13,792 nt of DNA from an uncultured Clostridia bacterium (GCA_947627815.1 CANQXN010000032.1:1-13792), one strand, 5' to 3'. Positions 6,340-13,312 are shown, counted from the stretch's first letter. The notes: generated by a model not told the origin, from the sequence alone. Numbers and translations: made by a program.

Positions 6340-7785
6340 TCAGCCGGCGGTGGGCAGGGTTTTGGTCAATTCGCGTTCGGCGCCCGTTTCCTGCGGGTGG
6401 CGTTTGGCGTGGCTCTGACCCAAAAAGGCGTGTTTTTTAAAGAAAACGAGAATCAGCACCATCGCGGCGGCGCAACAGAGAATATCGGCGATCGGCGTAG
6501 CGGCGACAAGGCCATAGATCGGGATCAGGTTGCGCAGCACAAACATCAGGGGAATATCGAGTACCCCTTTACGCAGAAGCGCCAGCACGAGCGATTTGCC
6601 GCCCTGCCCCACGGCCTGGAAGAAGGAAATCACCGTATACGCGCAGGCCGAGAAGGGCGCGCCGATACAGACGATACGCAAAAACGCGGCGCCGTAGGTG
6701 AGCGATTCGCTTTCGCTCTGGATGAAAAGGCCGACAAGCTCGGGCGCGAGCAAGAGGCAGACGGCCATACACAAAGTCGAGACCGTCACGGAGATCGCCG
6801 CTGAGATCATCACCGTATGCCGCATCCGGCGGCGGTTGCCGCAGGCATAGCTGTATCCGATGAGCGGCAAAACGCCCTGCGCCACGCCGCGCACCGTGCA
6901 ATGCGCCAGCATATTGACCTTTTTCGCCACGCCCATGCCGGCCTGCACGGCGATGCCGTACGCCGCCATGAGGTTATCGAGAATGGCGTAAGAGATATTT
7001 TCGCACAGTGTCATGAGGCAGGCGGGAATCCCGGCGCTGACAATATCTTTCGGGATGGCCGAAGCAAACATGGCTTTTTTCGGCTTCACCGACAGCACAA
7101 AGCTCTTCCGGCGGCAGAAAATGAGAACCGCATAGTAAGCGGTCGCGATGAAATTGGCCACCGTGGTGGCAATCCCCGCGCCGAGCGCTTCCTGTCCCGC
7201 CGGCAGGATCACAAACATGAAAAGCGGATCGAGCGCGATGTTGAGAATCCCGCCCAAGGCGATCCCAAGTCCCGCCTGCAGCGACCGTCCTTCCGCCCTC
7301 ACGAGGTGCGAAAGCAGGGTATTGATCCCGGTGGCAAGGCCGCCGAGAACGACGGTCACCGTCATATAGGCGCGGGCGCTGCTATGTACCGCTTGTGCTC
7401 CGCCGCCCAGCAGGTTGATAAAGGGATCCATCAGCAAAAAGACGCCCAAAGAATACAGCGCCGTGACCGCAAGACAGCCCCAGAAGGCGAAGGCCGCGGC
7501 GTGTTTGGCTCTCTGGCAGTCATTTTTGCCGAGCGAACGGGAAATGACGCTCGCGCCCCCCACGCCGAACAGGTTGGAAATGGCCGAAAGGAACATGAAC
7601 GCCGGCATACAGACCGTTACCGCCGTGATCATGGCGTCGCTGCCGGTCAGCCCCACAAAGAAGGTATCCGCCATATTATAAATGACCAAAATGATCTGAC
7701 CGATCACCGATGGCAGCGCTAAACTGAGAATCGCTTTAAAAACAGGCGCTTCTTCAAACAGCCGTTTTTCTTTCTCGGGACGCAT
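6340..7785 (-). CDS. MATE family multidrug/metabolite efflux protein
   Basis: A 481-aa polytopic membrane protein of the MATE family, which exports drugs or metabolites in exchange for Na+ or H+. Family marks include the first helix region LSLALPSVIGQIILVIYNMADTFFVG (within about 20-45), the loop ISRSLGKND that closes the first pair of helices, and a second half repeating the same pattern (PACLMTLCENISYAILDNLMAAYG...). Length is typical and about 12 hydrophobic segments can be followed. The ATG at 7785 has AAAGGAGG 7 nt upstream; a longer frame adds only a lysine-rich stretch. It is divergent from a LysR-type gene and preceded by a leader of about 240 nt from a consensus promoter. The substrate is unknown. 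Confidence 0.93.
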   Translation of the reverse strand: MRPEKEKRLFEEAPVFKAILSLALPSVIGQIILVIYNMADTFFVGLTGSDAMITAVTVCMPAFMFLSAISNLFGVGGASVISRSLGKNDCQRAKHAAAFAFWGCLAVTALYSLGVFLLMDPFINLLGGGAQAVHSSARAYMTVTVVLGGLATGINTLLSHLVRAEGRSLQAGLGIALGGILNIALDPLFMFVILPAGQEALGAGIATTVANFIATAYYAVLIFCRRKSFVLSVKPKKAMFASAIPKDIVSAGIPACLMTLCENISYAILDNLMAAYGIAVQAGMGVAKKVNMLAHCTVRGVAQGVLPLIGYSYACGNRRRMRHTVMISAAISVTVSTLCMAVCLLLAPELVGLFIQSESESLTYGAAFLRIVCIGAPFSACAYTVISFFQAVGQGGKSLVLALLRKGVLDIPLMFVLRNLIPIYGLVAATPIADILCCAAAMVLILVFFKKHAFLGQSHAKRHPQETGAERELTKTLPTAG

Positions 7786-7933
7786 GGGGATTCCTCCTTT
7801 CTTTCGGTTTTTCTTCTTTCTCCGCAAAAAAGTGTTTGCTTTGGCCGGCGGGCGTATTATTTTTTCTTTATCGCCAAGGCTTTGACGGCGCGGCCGTTTT
7901 TCGCCTTTGCTCTGCCGGGGAGAAAAGGAGTTT

Positions 7934-8004
7934 CTATTTCAAAGCGGGGCAGTTTTGCCGTCTTACCGGCGGCGAAGGCCGATTTTTCATAAAAAACGCC
8001 CCGC
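7934..8004 (-). promoter_or_regulatory. Structured leader of the MATE mRNA with an 18-codon reading frame
   Basis: In the minus RNA GCGGGGCGTTTT (rc of 7993-8004) can pair with AAAACTGCCCCGC (rc of 7944-7956) to give 12 bp with one bulged base. The enclosed 36 nt contain a CGGC-CTTC-GCCG hairpin and a possible CCG/CGG hairpin, a three-way-junction shape. An ATG at 7990 opens an 18-codon frame (MKNRPSPPVRRQNCPALK) that ends in TAG at 7934, inside and just past the structure; its ribosome site is poor. It matches no riboswitch consensus I know. This could be a regulatory leader or chance pairing in GC-rich DNA. Confidence 0.35.
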
Positions 8005-8008
8005 CCTC

Positions 8009-8043
8009 TTGATTTTGATTGAGAAGTGTAGTATTATTATAGT
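8009..8043 (+). promoter_or_regulatory. Two overlapping promoter matches for the LysR gene
   Basis: On the plus strand TTGATT (8009-8014), 17 bp, TATTAT (8032-8037), and again TTGATT (8015-8020), 17 bp, TATAGT (8038-8043), offset by six bases. The transcript would start near 8045-8050, about 70 nt before the LysR ATG. The -10 boxes share bases with the -10 of the opposite MATE promoter. Confidence 0.65.
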
Positions 8044-8064
8044 CAGGAAAGGTCATAATGTCAA
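8036..8064 (-). promoter_or_regulatory. Consensus SigA promoter reading toward the MATE gene
   Basis: On the minus strand a perfect TTGACA (8059-8064) is followed after 17 bp by a perfect TATAAT (8036-8041). It is the closest match to consensus in the window. It overlaps the LysR promoters back to back, so both polymerases probably cannot bind together. Confidence 0.85.
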
Positions 8065-8069
8065 ATTAT
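8055..8069. promoter_or_regulatory. Dyad ATAAT-N5-ATTAT, possible LysR-type operator
   Basis: A perfect 5-bp dyad with GTCAA in the centre contains a T-N11-A match (8056 to 8068), the loose core of LysR-type binding sites. It covers the -35 of the MATE promoter and lies just downstream of the -10 boxes of the LysR gene. Assignment to the adjacent regulator is inference. Confidence 0.5.
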
Positions 8070-8118
8070 ATTTTTGTTTTGGCCTATTACAAAAACTTAT
8101 AGATTATGTGAGGCAGTC

Positions 8119-9018
8119 ATGATCGAAGCCAAAGTATATTCCCTGCTCAAGGTCGCCTCCTGCGGCAGTTTTGTCGGGGCGGCGAAAGCGCTTTCCCTGA
8201 CGCAGCCGGCGGTGAGCCAGCACATCAAGTCGTTAGAAGAGGAACTCGGCGTCCGGCTGTTTGACCGGACGGGCGGCAAACTGACTGTCACGCCGCAGGG
8301 GGAAGTCGTTTTGCAATGCGCCAAAAAATTGGTCGGTCTGTATCACAATTTAAAGCAGGAATTAAGCGACAGCCGCCAGCAGCTGACGCACCTCACGGTG
8401 GGGGTCACGCACACCGCCGAAAGCAACCCCATCGCCGAAGCCCTCGCCAAATACTGCACGCAGAACCCCCGGGTCAACATCACCATGATCACCAATGTCA
8501 CAAGCGCGCTTTATACCATGCTGAAAACCTATGAAATCGATCTTGCCATCGTGGAAGGCCGAATTTCCGACCCGCAGATTCGCTATCTTCTGCTCGACAC
8601 CGACTGTCTCGTCCTCGCCGTTGCCCCGGAACACCCCTTCGCCAAAAAGGCCATGGTGACGCTGGAGGAATTAAAAAAAGAGCGGCTGATCCTCCGCCTG
8701 CCCGACTCGGGGACGCGGAATCTCTTTGCCGCTCATCTCGAAAGCAACAACATGAGCCTCCAGGACTTCAATGTCATTTTGGAGGTGGACAACATCGCCA
8801 CCATCAAGGATCTGATCCGCCGGAATTTCGGCGTTTCGGTGCTGGCCAAAAGCGTTTGTTTGGACGAGATCAAAAAGGGAAAGATCATCACCCTGCCGGT
8901 GGAAAACCTCAGCATGATACGGGAAATTAACTTAGCCTATCAGGCGGATTTCACCCAATTTGACCTCCTCCGCGAGATCGTTGCCATGTATAACGAAACC
9001 CTCGCCGTCTATAAATAA
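8119..9018 (+). CDS. LysR-type transcriptional regulator
   Basis: A 299-aa regulator of standard LysR length. The N-terminal winged helix-turn-helix is clear: SCGSFVGAAKALSLTQPAVS (14-33), QHIKSLEEELGVRLFDR (34-50) and TPQGE (58-62). A coiled linker helix (about 63-90) leads to the substrate-binding-protein-like effector domain (about 91-290), with LTVGVTHTA at its start. The effector cannot be named from sequence. The ATG at 8119 has GTGAGG 5 nt upstream, and the helix-turn-helix begins at the usual distance; a start 45 bp earlier is in frame but less likely. It is divergent from the MATE gene, the classical arrangement for a LysR regulator and its target, and probably also represses its own overlapping promoter. 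Confidence 0.93.
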   Translation: MIEAKVYSLLKVASCGSFVGAAKALSLTQPAVSQHIKSLEEELGVRLFDRTGGKLTVTPQGEVVLQCAKKLVGLYHNLKQELSDSRQQLTHLTVGVTHTAESNPIAEALAKYCTQNPRVNITMITNVTSALYTMLKTYEIDLAIVEGRISDPQIRYLLLDTDCLVLAVAPEHPFAKKAMVTLEELKKERLILRLPDSGTRNLFAAHLESNNMSLQDFNVILEVDNIATIKDLIRRNFGVSVLAKSVCLDEIKKGKIITLPVENLSMIREINLAYQADFTQFDLLREIVAMYNETLAVYK

Positions 9019-9051
9019 TTTTTTTGGCAAAAAAATTTTCAAAAAAATTTC

Positions 9052-9091
9052 AAGACCGACCCTTCTTTTTAAAGATGGGTCGGTCTTTTTA
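9052..9091 (+). terminator. Terminator between the convergent LysR and GHL10 genes
   Basis: Arms AAGACCGACCC (9052-9062) and GGGTCGGTCTT (9077-9087) form an 11-bp stem with a 14-nt T/A-rich loop, then more T. The minus side is followed by an A/T-rich stretch (9013-9050), so it may also serve the opposite gene, whose stop is at 9096. Confidence 0.88.
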
Positions 9092-9095
9092 TCGC

Positions 9096-10739
9096 TCAAA
9101 GAAAATCGATGCTGTAGATCGCATAGCCGGCATAGCCCGCTTTTTGTTTCAGATAGTCCTGCTGGGCGGCCAAGGTCGCGGGGGGCAGGGCAAAGGCGGC
9201 GAGACTGGGGCAAAAGCGCACGCCGCTGCCGGCCAGCGCCTTGACCCACCAGTCCACCAGCGGAACAAAAGGGGCGGCGGCGTTGTCGAAATCCCAATAG
9301 AGCTGGGGCGAGAGATAGTCGATCCAGCGGTTTTTGACCCAGGCCATGGCGTCGCAGAAGATATCGTCATAGGCGGCGCCGCCGGCGGTGGGGCTGCCGG
9401 CGGGATCGGCAGAAGCGTTGCGCCAGATCCCCCGGGGCGCGATGCCGAAGAGGCAGGACGGTCGGATCTTTTTCACCGCCGCCGAAACGCTTTCCACCAA
9501 TTTGTTCACATTCTCCCGCCGGAAATCCCCGAGTGACAGGCGCCCGCCGCCGGCCAGATAGGCGCTGTACGAGGCCGCGTCCTCATCGGTAATGCCGGCG
9601 GGATAAAAATAATCGTCAAAAACCACGCCGTCGACGGCATAGCCGCTGACAAGCTCCGTGACCCCTTCCGCCACGAGCGCCCGCACTTCCGGCAGCGCGG
9701 GATTGTAATAATAATTGCCCTCCACCCGCAAAAGCCAATCGGGGTGTTTGGACGCGGGGTTGCTACTCGCAAGAGAAGACAGCTCTTCGCCGCTTGTCGT
9801 GACGCGATAGGGATTGACCCAGGCGTGTACCTGAATGCCCGCCGCGTGTGCCTTTTTGACCAGATACGCCAGCGGATCGAGCACCGCCTGCCCGCCCTGA
9901 CGGCCTGTCAGAAAGCGGGAGGTGGGAAAGAGCGACGAGGCGTAAAAGGCGTCCGAACAGGGGCGCACCTGAAAGAAAATGGCGTTCATGCCCGCCGCCT
10001 TGGCCTTGGTCACAATGGCGTCGAGTTCCTCGGCGAGCGCGTCCCGCCCGATCCCGGGCGTGGAGGGATAATTGAGATGAAAAACGGTGGCCACCCACAC
10101 GGCGCGCAGTTCCGTTTCCGCCGCCGTCGGCTGGGCGTCGGGCAGTTTGAGCGGTTCGGTGTCAAATTCGGTGACAAAGCAGGGCGGCTTTTGGGAAGGC
10201 GGGGCGGTTTGGGGCGTCAGATCGACAGCGCCACCCGAAAATTCGGTGCCAAGCGCCGGCCACGCCGGCAGAGGGTCGGCGCTTTGATGCTGATTTTGAT
10301 TCTGATTTTGGTTCATCGCTTCGCCCGGTTGGCTGTCCCGGTTGGGCGAGGCGACCGCCGGCGGCGTTTGCGCGTTGCCGGTTTCTTCTTGCTCGCCCGG
10401 CTCTTCCCCTGTTGCGCTCTCTTCCGGCGCGGCCATGGCGCCTGTGTCAACAAAGGCGCCCGCCGTCTCGGCGGGAGAAGTCCCCGCGCCGCTTTCGTCG
10501 GCAAGTACCCCGGGCGCTTCCCATTCTCCCGCCGCGCCGCCTGCGCTTTCTGTGGGTTCGGCTCTGCCGGCAAGCGCCCTGCCCGCCAGAATCAAAAGAC
10601 AAAGCGCGATGATCCAGAGGGGGAAAAGGAGAAAAAGCCGCTTGACCACGAGGCCGTTGTTGCCCGGGTTCTGTCCTGTTTTTGACGCCGAGGCACCCTC
10701 GGTCAGACGCTCTCTGCCGTCATTCTGAAAAAATTGCAT
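9096..10739 (-). CDS. Membrane-anchored glycosyl hydrolase-like 10 (GHL10/DUF187) family protein
   Basis: A 547-aa surface protein. After a short cytoplasmic tail comes one membrane segment (about 34-54, LFLLFPLWIIALCLLILAG), then a long low-complexity linker (about 58-205) rich in Ala, Gly, Glu and Pro with a Gln-Asn run (143-152), and a C-terminal GHL10 domain. The domain opens with ELRAVWVATVFHLNYPS (210-226) and includes AGMNAIFFQVRPCSDAFY (249-266), VHAWVNPYR (304-312), GVVFDDYFYP (371-380) and IDYLSPQLYWDF (473-484). The family is thought to act on cell-wall or other polysaccharides, but its activity is poorly established. I prefer the ATG at 10739 (GAGGG 6 nt upstream) over the one at 10751, which sits almost on its AAGGA. 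No clear promoter was found. It converges on the LysR gene. Confidence 0.85.
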   Translation of the reverse strand: MQFFQNDGRERLTEGASASKTGQNPGNNGLVVKRLFLLFPLWIIALCLLILAGRALAGRAEPTESAGGAAGEWEAPGVLADESGAGTSPAETAGAFVDTGAMAAPEESATGEEPGEQEETGNAQTPPAVASPNRDSQPGEAMNQNQNQNQHQSADPLPAWPALGTEFSGGAVDLTPQTAPPSQKPPCFVTEFDTEPLKLPDAQPTAAETELRAVWVATVFHLNYPSTPGIGRDALAEELDAIVTKAKAAGMNAIFFQVRPCSDAFYASSLFPTSRFLTGRQGGQAVLDPLAYLVKKAHAAGIQVHAWVNPYRVTTSGEELSSLASSNPASKHPDWLLRVEGNYYYNPALPEVRALVAEGVTELVSGYAVDGVVFDDYFYPAGITDEDAASYSAYLAGGGRLSLGDFRRENVNKLVESVSAAVKKIRPSCLFGIAPRGIWRNASADPAGSPTAGGAAYDDIFCDAMAWVKNRWIDYLSPQLYWDFDNAAAPFVPLVDWWVKALAGSGVRFCPSLAAFALPPATLAAQQDYLKQKAGYAGYAIYSIDFL

Positions 10740-10772
10740 ATTCGCCCTCATTTCCTTTTTTCTGTCTCTTTT

Positions 10773-10807
10773 CCCGAAAAAGACTTCCCGTGCCTTGCTT
10801 TTTCGGG
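10773..10807. promoter_or_regulatory. 10-bp dyad overlapping the mecA-udg promoter
   Basis: Perfect arms CCCGAAAAAG (10773-10782) and CTTTTTCGGG (10798-10807) flank a 15-nt spacer. The right arm covers part of the -35 of the plus-strand promoter. In the opposite direction it would form a hairpin in the GHL10 leader about 35 nt before its ATG. It lacks a T run in either useful direction, so an operator or leader hairpin is more likely than a terminator. Confidence 0.55.
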
Positions 10808-10823
10808 CGGGCTGTGCTACAAT
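10795..10823 (+). promoter_or_regulatory. Promoter for the mecA-like/udg pair
   Basis: TTGCTT (10795-10800), a 17-bp spacer and TACAAT (10818-10823) preceded by TGTGC. The leader before the ATG at 11017 would be about 185 nt. A second -10-like TATAAT lies near 10945 but has no -35 at the right distance. The leader contains TGTCCC and GGGACA arms around CCATA-TG-TATGG; I see nothing else in it. Confidence 0.65.
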
Positions 10824-11016
10824 AGAAAAGTAGCCTGTCCCTTTGTTTCCATATGTATGGGACAACCGGGCAAGACAGAACAGGCGCGCTGGGTCTTTTT
10901 AGCAGAAATTGAAAAAAGTTTGGGGTAGCCAGTTTCGGTCTTTTCGATTATAATGATACTGTCAGGCGCGCCGCATGGCCGCCCGACGACTGTTTTGCGA
11001 AAGGCCGGTCCCTTGT

Positions 11017-11709
11017 ATGGAACTTTTAATGATCGATGCCAATAAACTGAAAATCACCCTGTCGGAGCAAGAACTGTCCTCCTATTCCCTCACCTGCGAC
11101 AGCATTGACTATGACAACACCGAGACGCGGCGGGCGTTCTGGTCGATCCTTGACGAGGCCAAGCATCGCACCGGCTTTGACGCCGCCTCCGACAAAATCT
11201 ATATTCAGGTCTACCCCGCCCGGGACGGCGGCTGCGAAATGTTCGTGACCAAGTTAAAGTCCGCCGGCCGCCCCGCTGTGGCCGTCAGGCAGGAAAGACT
11301 GCCGGAAAGTCTGCTCTTCCGTTTTGCCGCGCTACGCGATATGCTCGCGGCCTCCGCCGCGCTTTCGGCCGCGGGCTATGTCCTCCCCTCCTCGGCCTAT
11401 GAGGCCGATGGGCGCTATTACTTATTCTTAACCGTTCCGGCGGCCGGAACGGTCGCCCCGCCGGCAACCTTGCCGGCAGCGCAAAAGGCCGACGCCCTCT
11501 CTCCCCTGCCGCCCATGCTCCCCTTGCCGGAAAAGCCCGCTTGGGGGTACCAAGAGCCAAAGCCAAGCGTACTGCCGGGTCTTGCCGATCTCTTGGGAGA
11601 ATTCGGCGAGAGCGTGGACATCGCCGCCCTGCCCTTTCTCAAGGAACACGCCGACTGCATCTGCGAAAGCCGGGCGATGGAGATTTATGCCTCGCTGGCA
11701 AGCCTCTGA
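11017..11709 (+). CDS. MecA-like adaptor protein of the Clp protease system
   Basis: A 230-aa protein with the two-domain plan of MecA, which in Bacillus delivers substrates such as ComK to ClpCP. The N-domain reads KLKITLSEQELSSYSLTCDS (about 9-28), then RRAFWSILDEAKHRTGFD and IYIQVYPARDGGCEMFVTKL, a close match to MecA's layout. The C-domain has LLFRFAALRDM, SSAYEADGRYYLFLTV and LLGEFGESVDIAALPFLKEHADCICESRAMEIY. Between the last strand (YYLFLTV) and that final part lies a Pro/Ala-rich insertion of about 45 residues, which is unusual. The ATG at 11017 has AAAGG 12 nt upstream; 11029 is an alternative. It is followed after 64 bp by the uracil-DNA glycosylase gene. The recognition is from pattern only, and overall similarity to Bacillus MecA is modest. 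Confidence 0.78.
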   Translation: MELLMIDANKLKITLSEQELSSYSLTCDSIDYDNTETRRAFWSILDEAKHRTGFDAASDKIYIQVYPARDGGCEMFVTKLKSAGRPAVAVRQERLPESLLFRFAALRDMLAASAALSAAGYVLPSSAYEADGRYYLFLTVPAAGTVAPPATLPAAQKADALSPLPPMLPLPEKPAWGYQEPKPSVLPGLADLLGEFGESVDIAALPFLKEHADCICESRAMEIYASLASL

Positions 11710-11773
11710 CCCGCCCCGCCGCCCGCCGGGTGAAAAAGAAGGAAAAAATAAAGATATCGGAAAGGAATCCGCC

Positions 11774-12346
11774 ATGACCTGGGAAGAACTCAAACAGGCG
11801 TGTGAAGCCTGCCATCGCTGCTCTTTGGGCAATACCCGCACGAAAACCGTATTCGGCACCGGCAGTCAAACCGCCGCTCTTGTCTTTGTGGGGGAAGCCC
11901 CCGGCGAACAGGAGGATCTCTCCGGCATTCCCTTTGTGGGGCGCGCCGGTCAACTTTTTGACAAATACTTAGAGGCGGTCGGCATCGACCGCGAGGAAGT
12001 CTATATCGCCAACATTTTAAAATGCCGTCCGCCCAAAAACCGCGATCCTGAAAGCGGCGAGCAAGACGAATGCATCGGCTTTTTAGAGGAACAGTTAAAG
12101 CTGATCCGCCCCAAGCTCCTCGTCTGCCTCGGGCGTATTTCAGCCATGCGCCTGATCCGCCCCGACTACAAGATCACGGCGGAACACGGACAGTGGATCG
12201 AAAAAAACGGCGTCCTCATGACCGCCGTCTACCACCCCTCTTTGTTGCTGCGGGATCCCCACAAAAAGGAGGCCATGCTCGCCGATATGTTGGAAGTGGC
12301 CGCCAAATACAGGGCGATCGCCGAAACAACTTCGCCCGCGCGCTAA
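11774..12346 (+). CDS. Family 4 uracil-DNA glycosylase (iron-sulfur type)
   Basis: This enzyme removes uracil from DNA at the start of base excision repair. The 190-aa product shows the four cluster cysteines in the family spacing, C13-x2-C16 and C84-x15-C100, expected to hold a 4Fe-4S cluster. It also has motif 1 GEAPGEQED (40-48), the PFVGRAGQ stretch (53-60), NILKCRPPKNR (80-90) and the HPS motif (154-156). The ATG at 11774 has AAAGGA 8 nt upstream; the longer in-frame opening overlaps the mecA-like gene and is not conserved in appearance. It is probably cotranscribed with the mecA-like gene and ends at a strong terminator 30 bp later. Confidence 0.96.
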   Translation: MTWEELKQACEACHRCSLGNTRTKTVFGTGSQTAALVFVGEAPGEQEDLSGIPFVGRAGQLFDKYLEAVGIDREEVYIANILKCRPPKNRDPESGEQDECIGFLEEQLKLIRPKLLVCLGRISAMRLIRPDYKITAEHGQWIEKNGVLMTAVYHPSLLLRDPHKKEAMLADMLEVAAKYRAIAETTSPAR

Positions 12347-12373
12347 GACAAGCCCCCGCCCCGGCAAGGCAGC

Positions 12374-12416
12374 AAAAACCCCCGCGCCGCAGCATGTTGC
12401 GGCGCGGGGGTTTTTT
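12374..12416 (+). terminator. Strong bidirectional terminator between udg and the TRIC gene
   Basis: Perfect 13-bp arms CCCCCGCGCCGCA (12379-12391) and TGCGGCGCGGGGG (12398-12410) enclose a 6-nt loop. Six T follow on the plus strand, and five A precede, giving a T run on the minus strand. It serves two convergent genes, udg ending at 12346 and the TRIC gene ending at 12428. Confidence 0.97.
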
Positions 12417-12427
12417 GTCGGCAGGCG

Positions 12428-13063
12428 TCAAGCGTCCTTGGCGTGGGGGAGATTCCAGTGGAAAATGGCGGCGAGAAAGCGCAAAAGCAAAATCAGCAAA
12501 GCGCCGATCAGAATGGCAAAGGTAGAGCCGATAAGATGCCAGAGCAGAATGGCGGCGAGCGCCCCCAAAAGCGACGCCGTGGCATAAAAATGCTTGACGA
12601 GGATATAAGGCTTTTCGCCCGCCATGATATCCCGCATCACGCCGCCGCCCACGCCGGTGACAACGCCCACAAAAAGCAAGAGAAACGGGGTGGCCTCCGG
12701 CAGCGCCTGATAGGCGGTCCGAATGCCGGTCATGGTGAACACGCCAAGCCCGATGCTGTCGATGAGCAGCATCATATGGTCGTAAAAGGCGTGATGATGG
12801 GTGAAAAAGTGCCGAACCGGCGGCAAAAAGGCGATGAGCGCCGTGGCAAGCGCCACAATCGCGTAAATCGGGTGCAGAAAGGTGGCGGGCGGCGTCTTGC
12901 CTAAAATCAAATCCCGGATCACCCCGCCGCCCGTGGCCGTGGTGAGCGCCAAAATGCAGACGCCGAAAATATCCATGCCTTTGCGCATGGCCGTCGCGGC
13001 GCCCGACAGCGCAAACGCCACGGTGCCGATGAGTTCAAAAATCAGAAAAACCGTCTCTGACAT
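12428..13063 (-). CDS. TRIC/UPF0126 family membrane channel or transporter
   Basis: A 211-aa integral membrane protein with two repeated halves of three helices plus a last helix, the TRIC fold. The repeat signature appears twice: TTATGGGVIRDLILG (about 41-55) and VVTGVGGGVMRDIMAGEKP (about 138-156). Bacterial members have been shown to form cation-permeable trimers, and the Pfam family has also been tied to glycine transport through riboswitch association in other bacteria; neither substrate can be decided here. The ATG at 13063 has AGGAGG 5 nt upstream. It has its own near-consensus promoter and a leader of about 100 nt with competing hairpins, and shares the terminator at 12374-12416. Confidence 0.93.
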   Translation of the reverse strand: MSETVFLIFELIGTVAFALSGAATAMRKGMDIFGVCILALTTATGGGVIRDLILGKTPPATFLHPIYAIVALATALIAFLPPVRHFFTHHHAFYDHMMLLIDSIGLGVFTMTGIRTAYQALPEATPFLLLFVGVVTGVGGGVMRDIMAGEKPYILVKHFYATASLLGALAAILLWHLIGSTFAILIGALLILLLRFLAAIFHWNLPHAKDA

Positions 13064-13084
13064 ACCGTCCTCCTACCAAAGCTC

Positions 13085-13140
13085 CTCTTGCCAGTATATG
13101 GGGCATCGCCGAAAATGCCCGACAGGGGCAATCCTTGTCC
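13085..13140 (-). promoter_or_regulatory. TRIC mRNA leader with two mutually exclusive hairpins
   Basis: In the minus RNA the segment GGGCA can pair either with the upstream TGCCC (5-bp stem, loop CTGTC) or with the downstream TGCCC (5-bp stem, 10-nt loop). A GACA/TGTC pairing supports a further upstream arm. The alternatives exclude each other, as in attenuators and riboswitches. I could not match it to the glycine riboswitch or another class; the stems are short. Confidence 0.3.
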
Positions 13141-13171
13141 GAATCACGCGGGAAAAATCGAAAACGGCTGA

Positions 13172-13200
13172 AGTATAGCACAAAAAAGGCGGTCTGTCAA
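13172..13200 (-). promoter_or_regulatory. SigA-type promoter of the TRIC gene
   Basis: On the minus strand a consensus TTGACA (13195-13200), a 17-bp spacer and TATACT (13172-13177) preceded by TGTGC. The leader before the ATG at 13063 is about 100 nt. Confidence 0.88.
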
Positions 13201-13264
13201 TCGGTTTTTGCCTTTTCGGGCGGATTTTTTTGTTTTAAGCCTCGCGGCCGCTTTTTTAAAGCCC

Positions 13265-13312
13265 GCTTTTTTCAAAAAAGCTCTTTACAAACCGAAAAAG
13301 GCGTGCTATAAT
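13265..13312 (+). promoter_or_regulatory. Promoter of the 82-aa membrane protein gene with an upstream palindrome
   Basis: TTTACA (13284-13289), a 17-bp spacer and TATAAT (13307-13312) preceded by CGTGC. Directly upstream is GCTTTTTT-C-AAAAAAGC (13265-13281), an 8-bp-arm palindrome that could act as an UP-type A/T element or an operator. Transcription would begin near 13320, about 55 nt before the ATG. Confidence 0.8.

Noticed and set aside
7875..7895. Small plus-strand terminator (ACGGC-GCG-GCCGT then T run) upstream of the LysR gene
   Set aside because: The stem is only 5 bp and no plus-strand gene precedes it, so chance is more likely.
10940..10955. Second mecA promoter based on TATAAT near 10945
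   Set aside because: No -35 lies 16-18 bp upstream and there is no TGTG extension; ATTATAAT is also self-complementary, so the match is weak evidence.
13064..13170. Glycine riboswitch before the TRIC gene
   Set aside because: Family association made it worth looking for, but the conserved GGAGAG and CUCUCAGG-type segments are absent.
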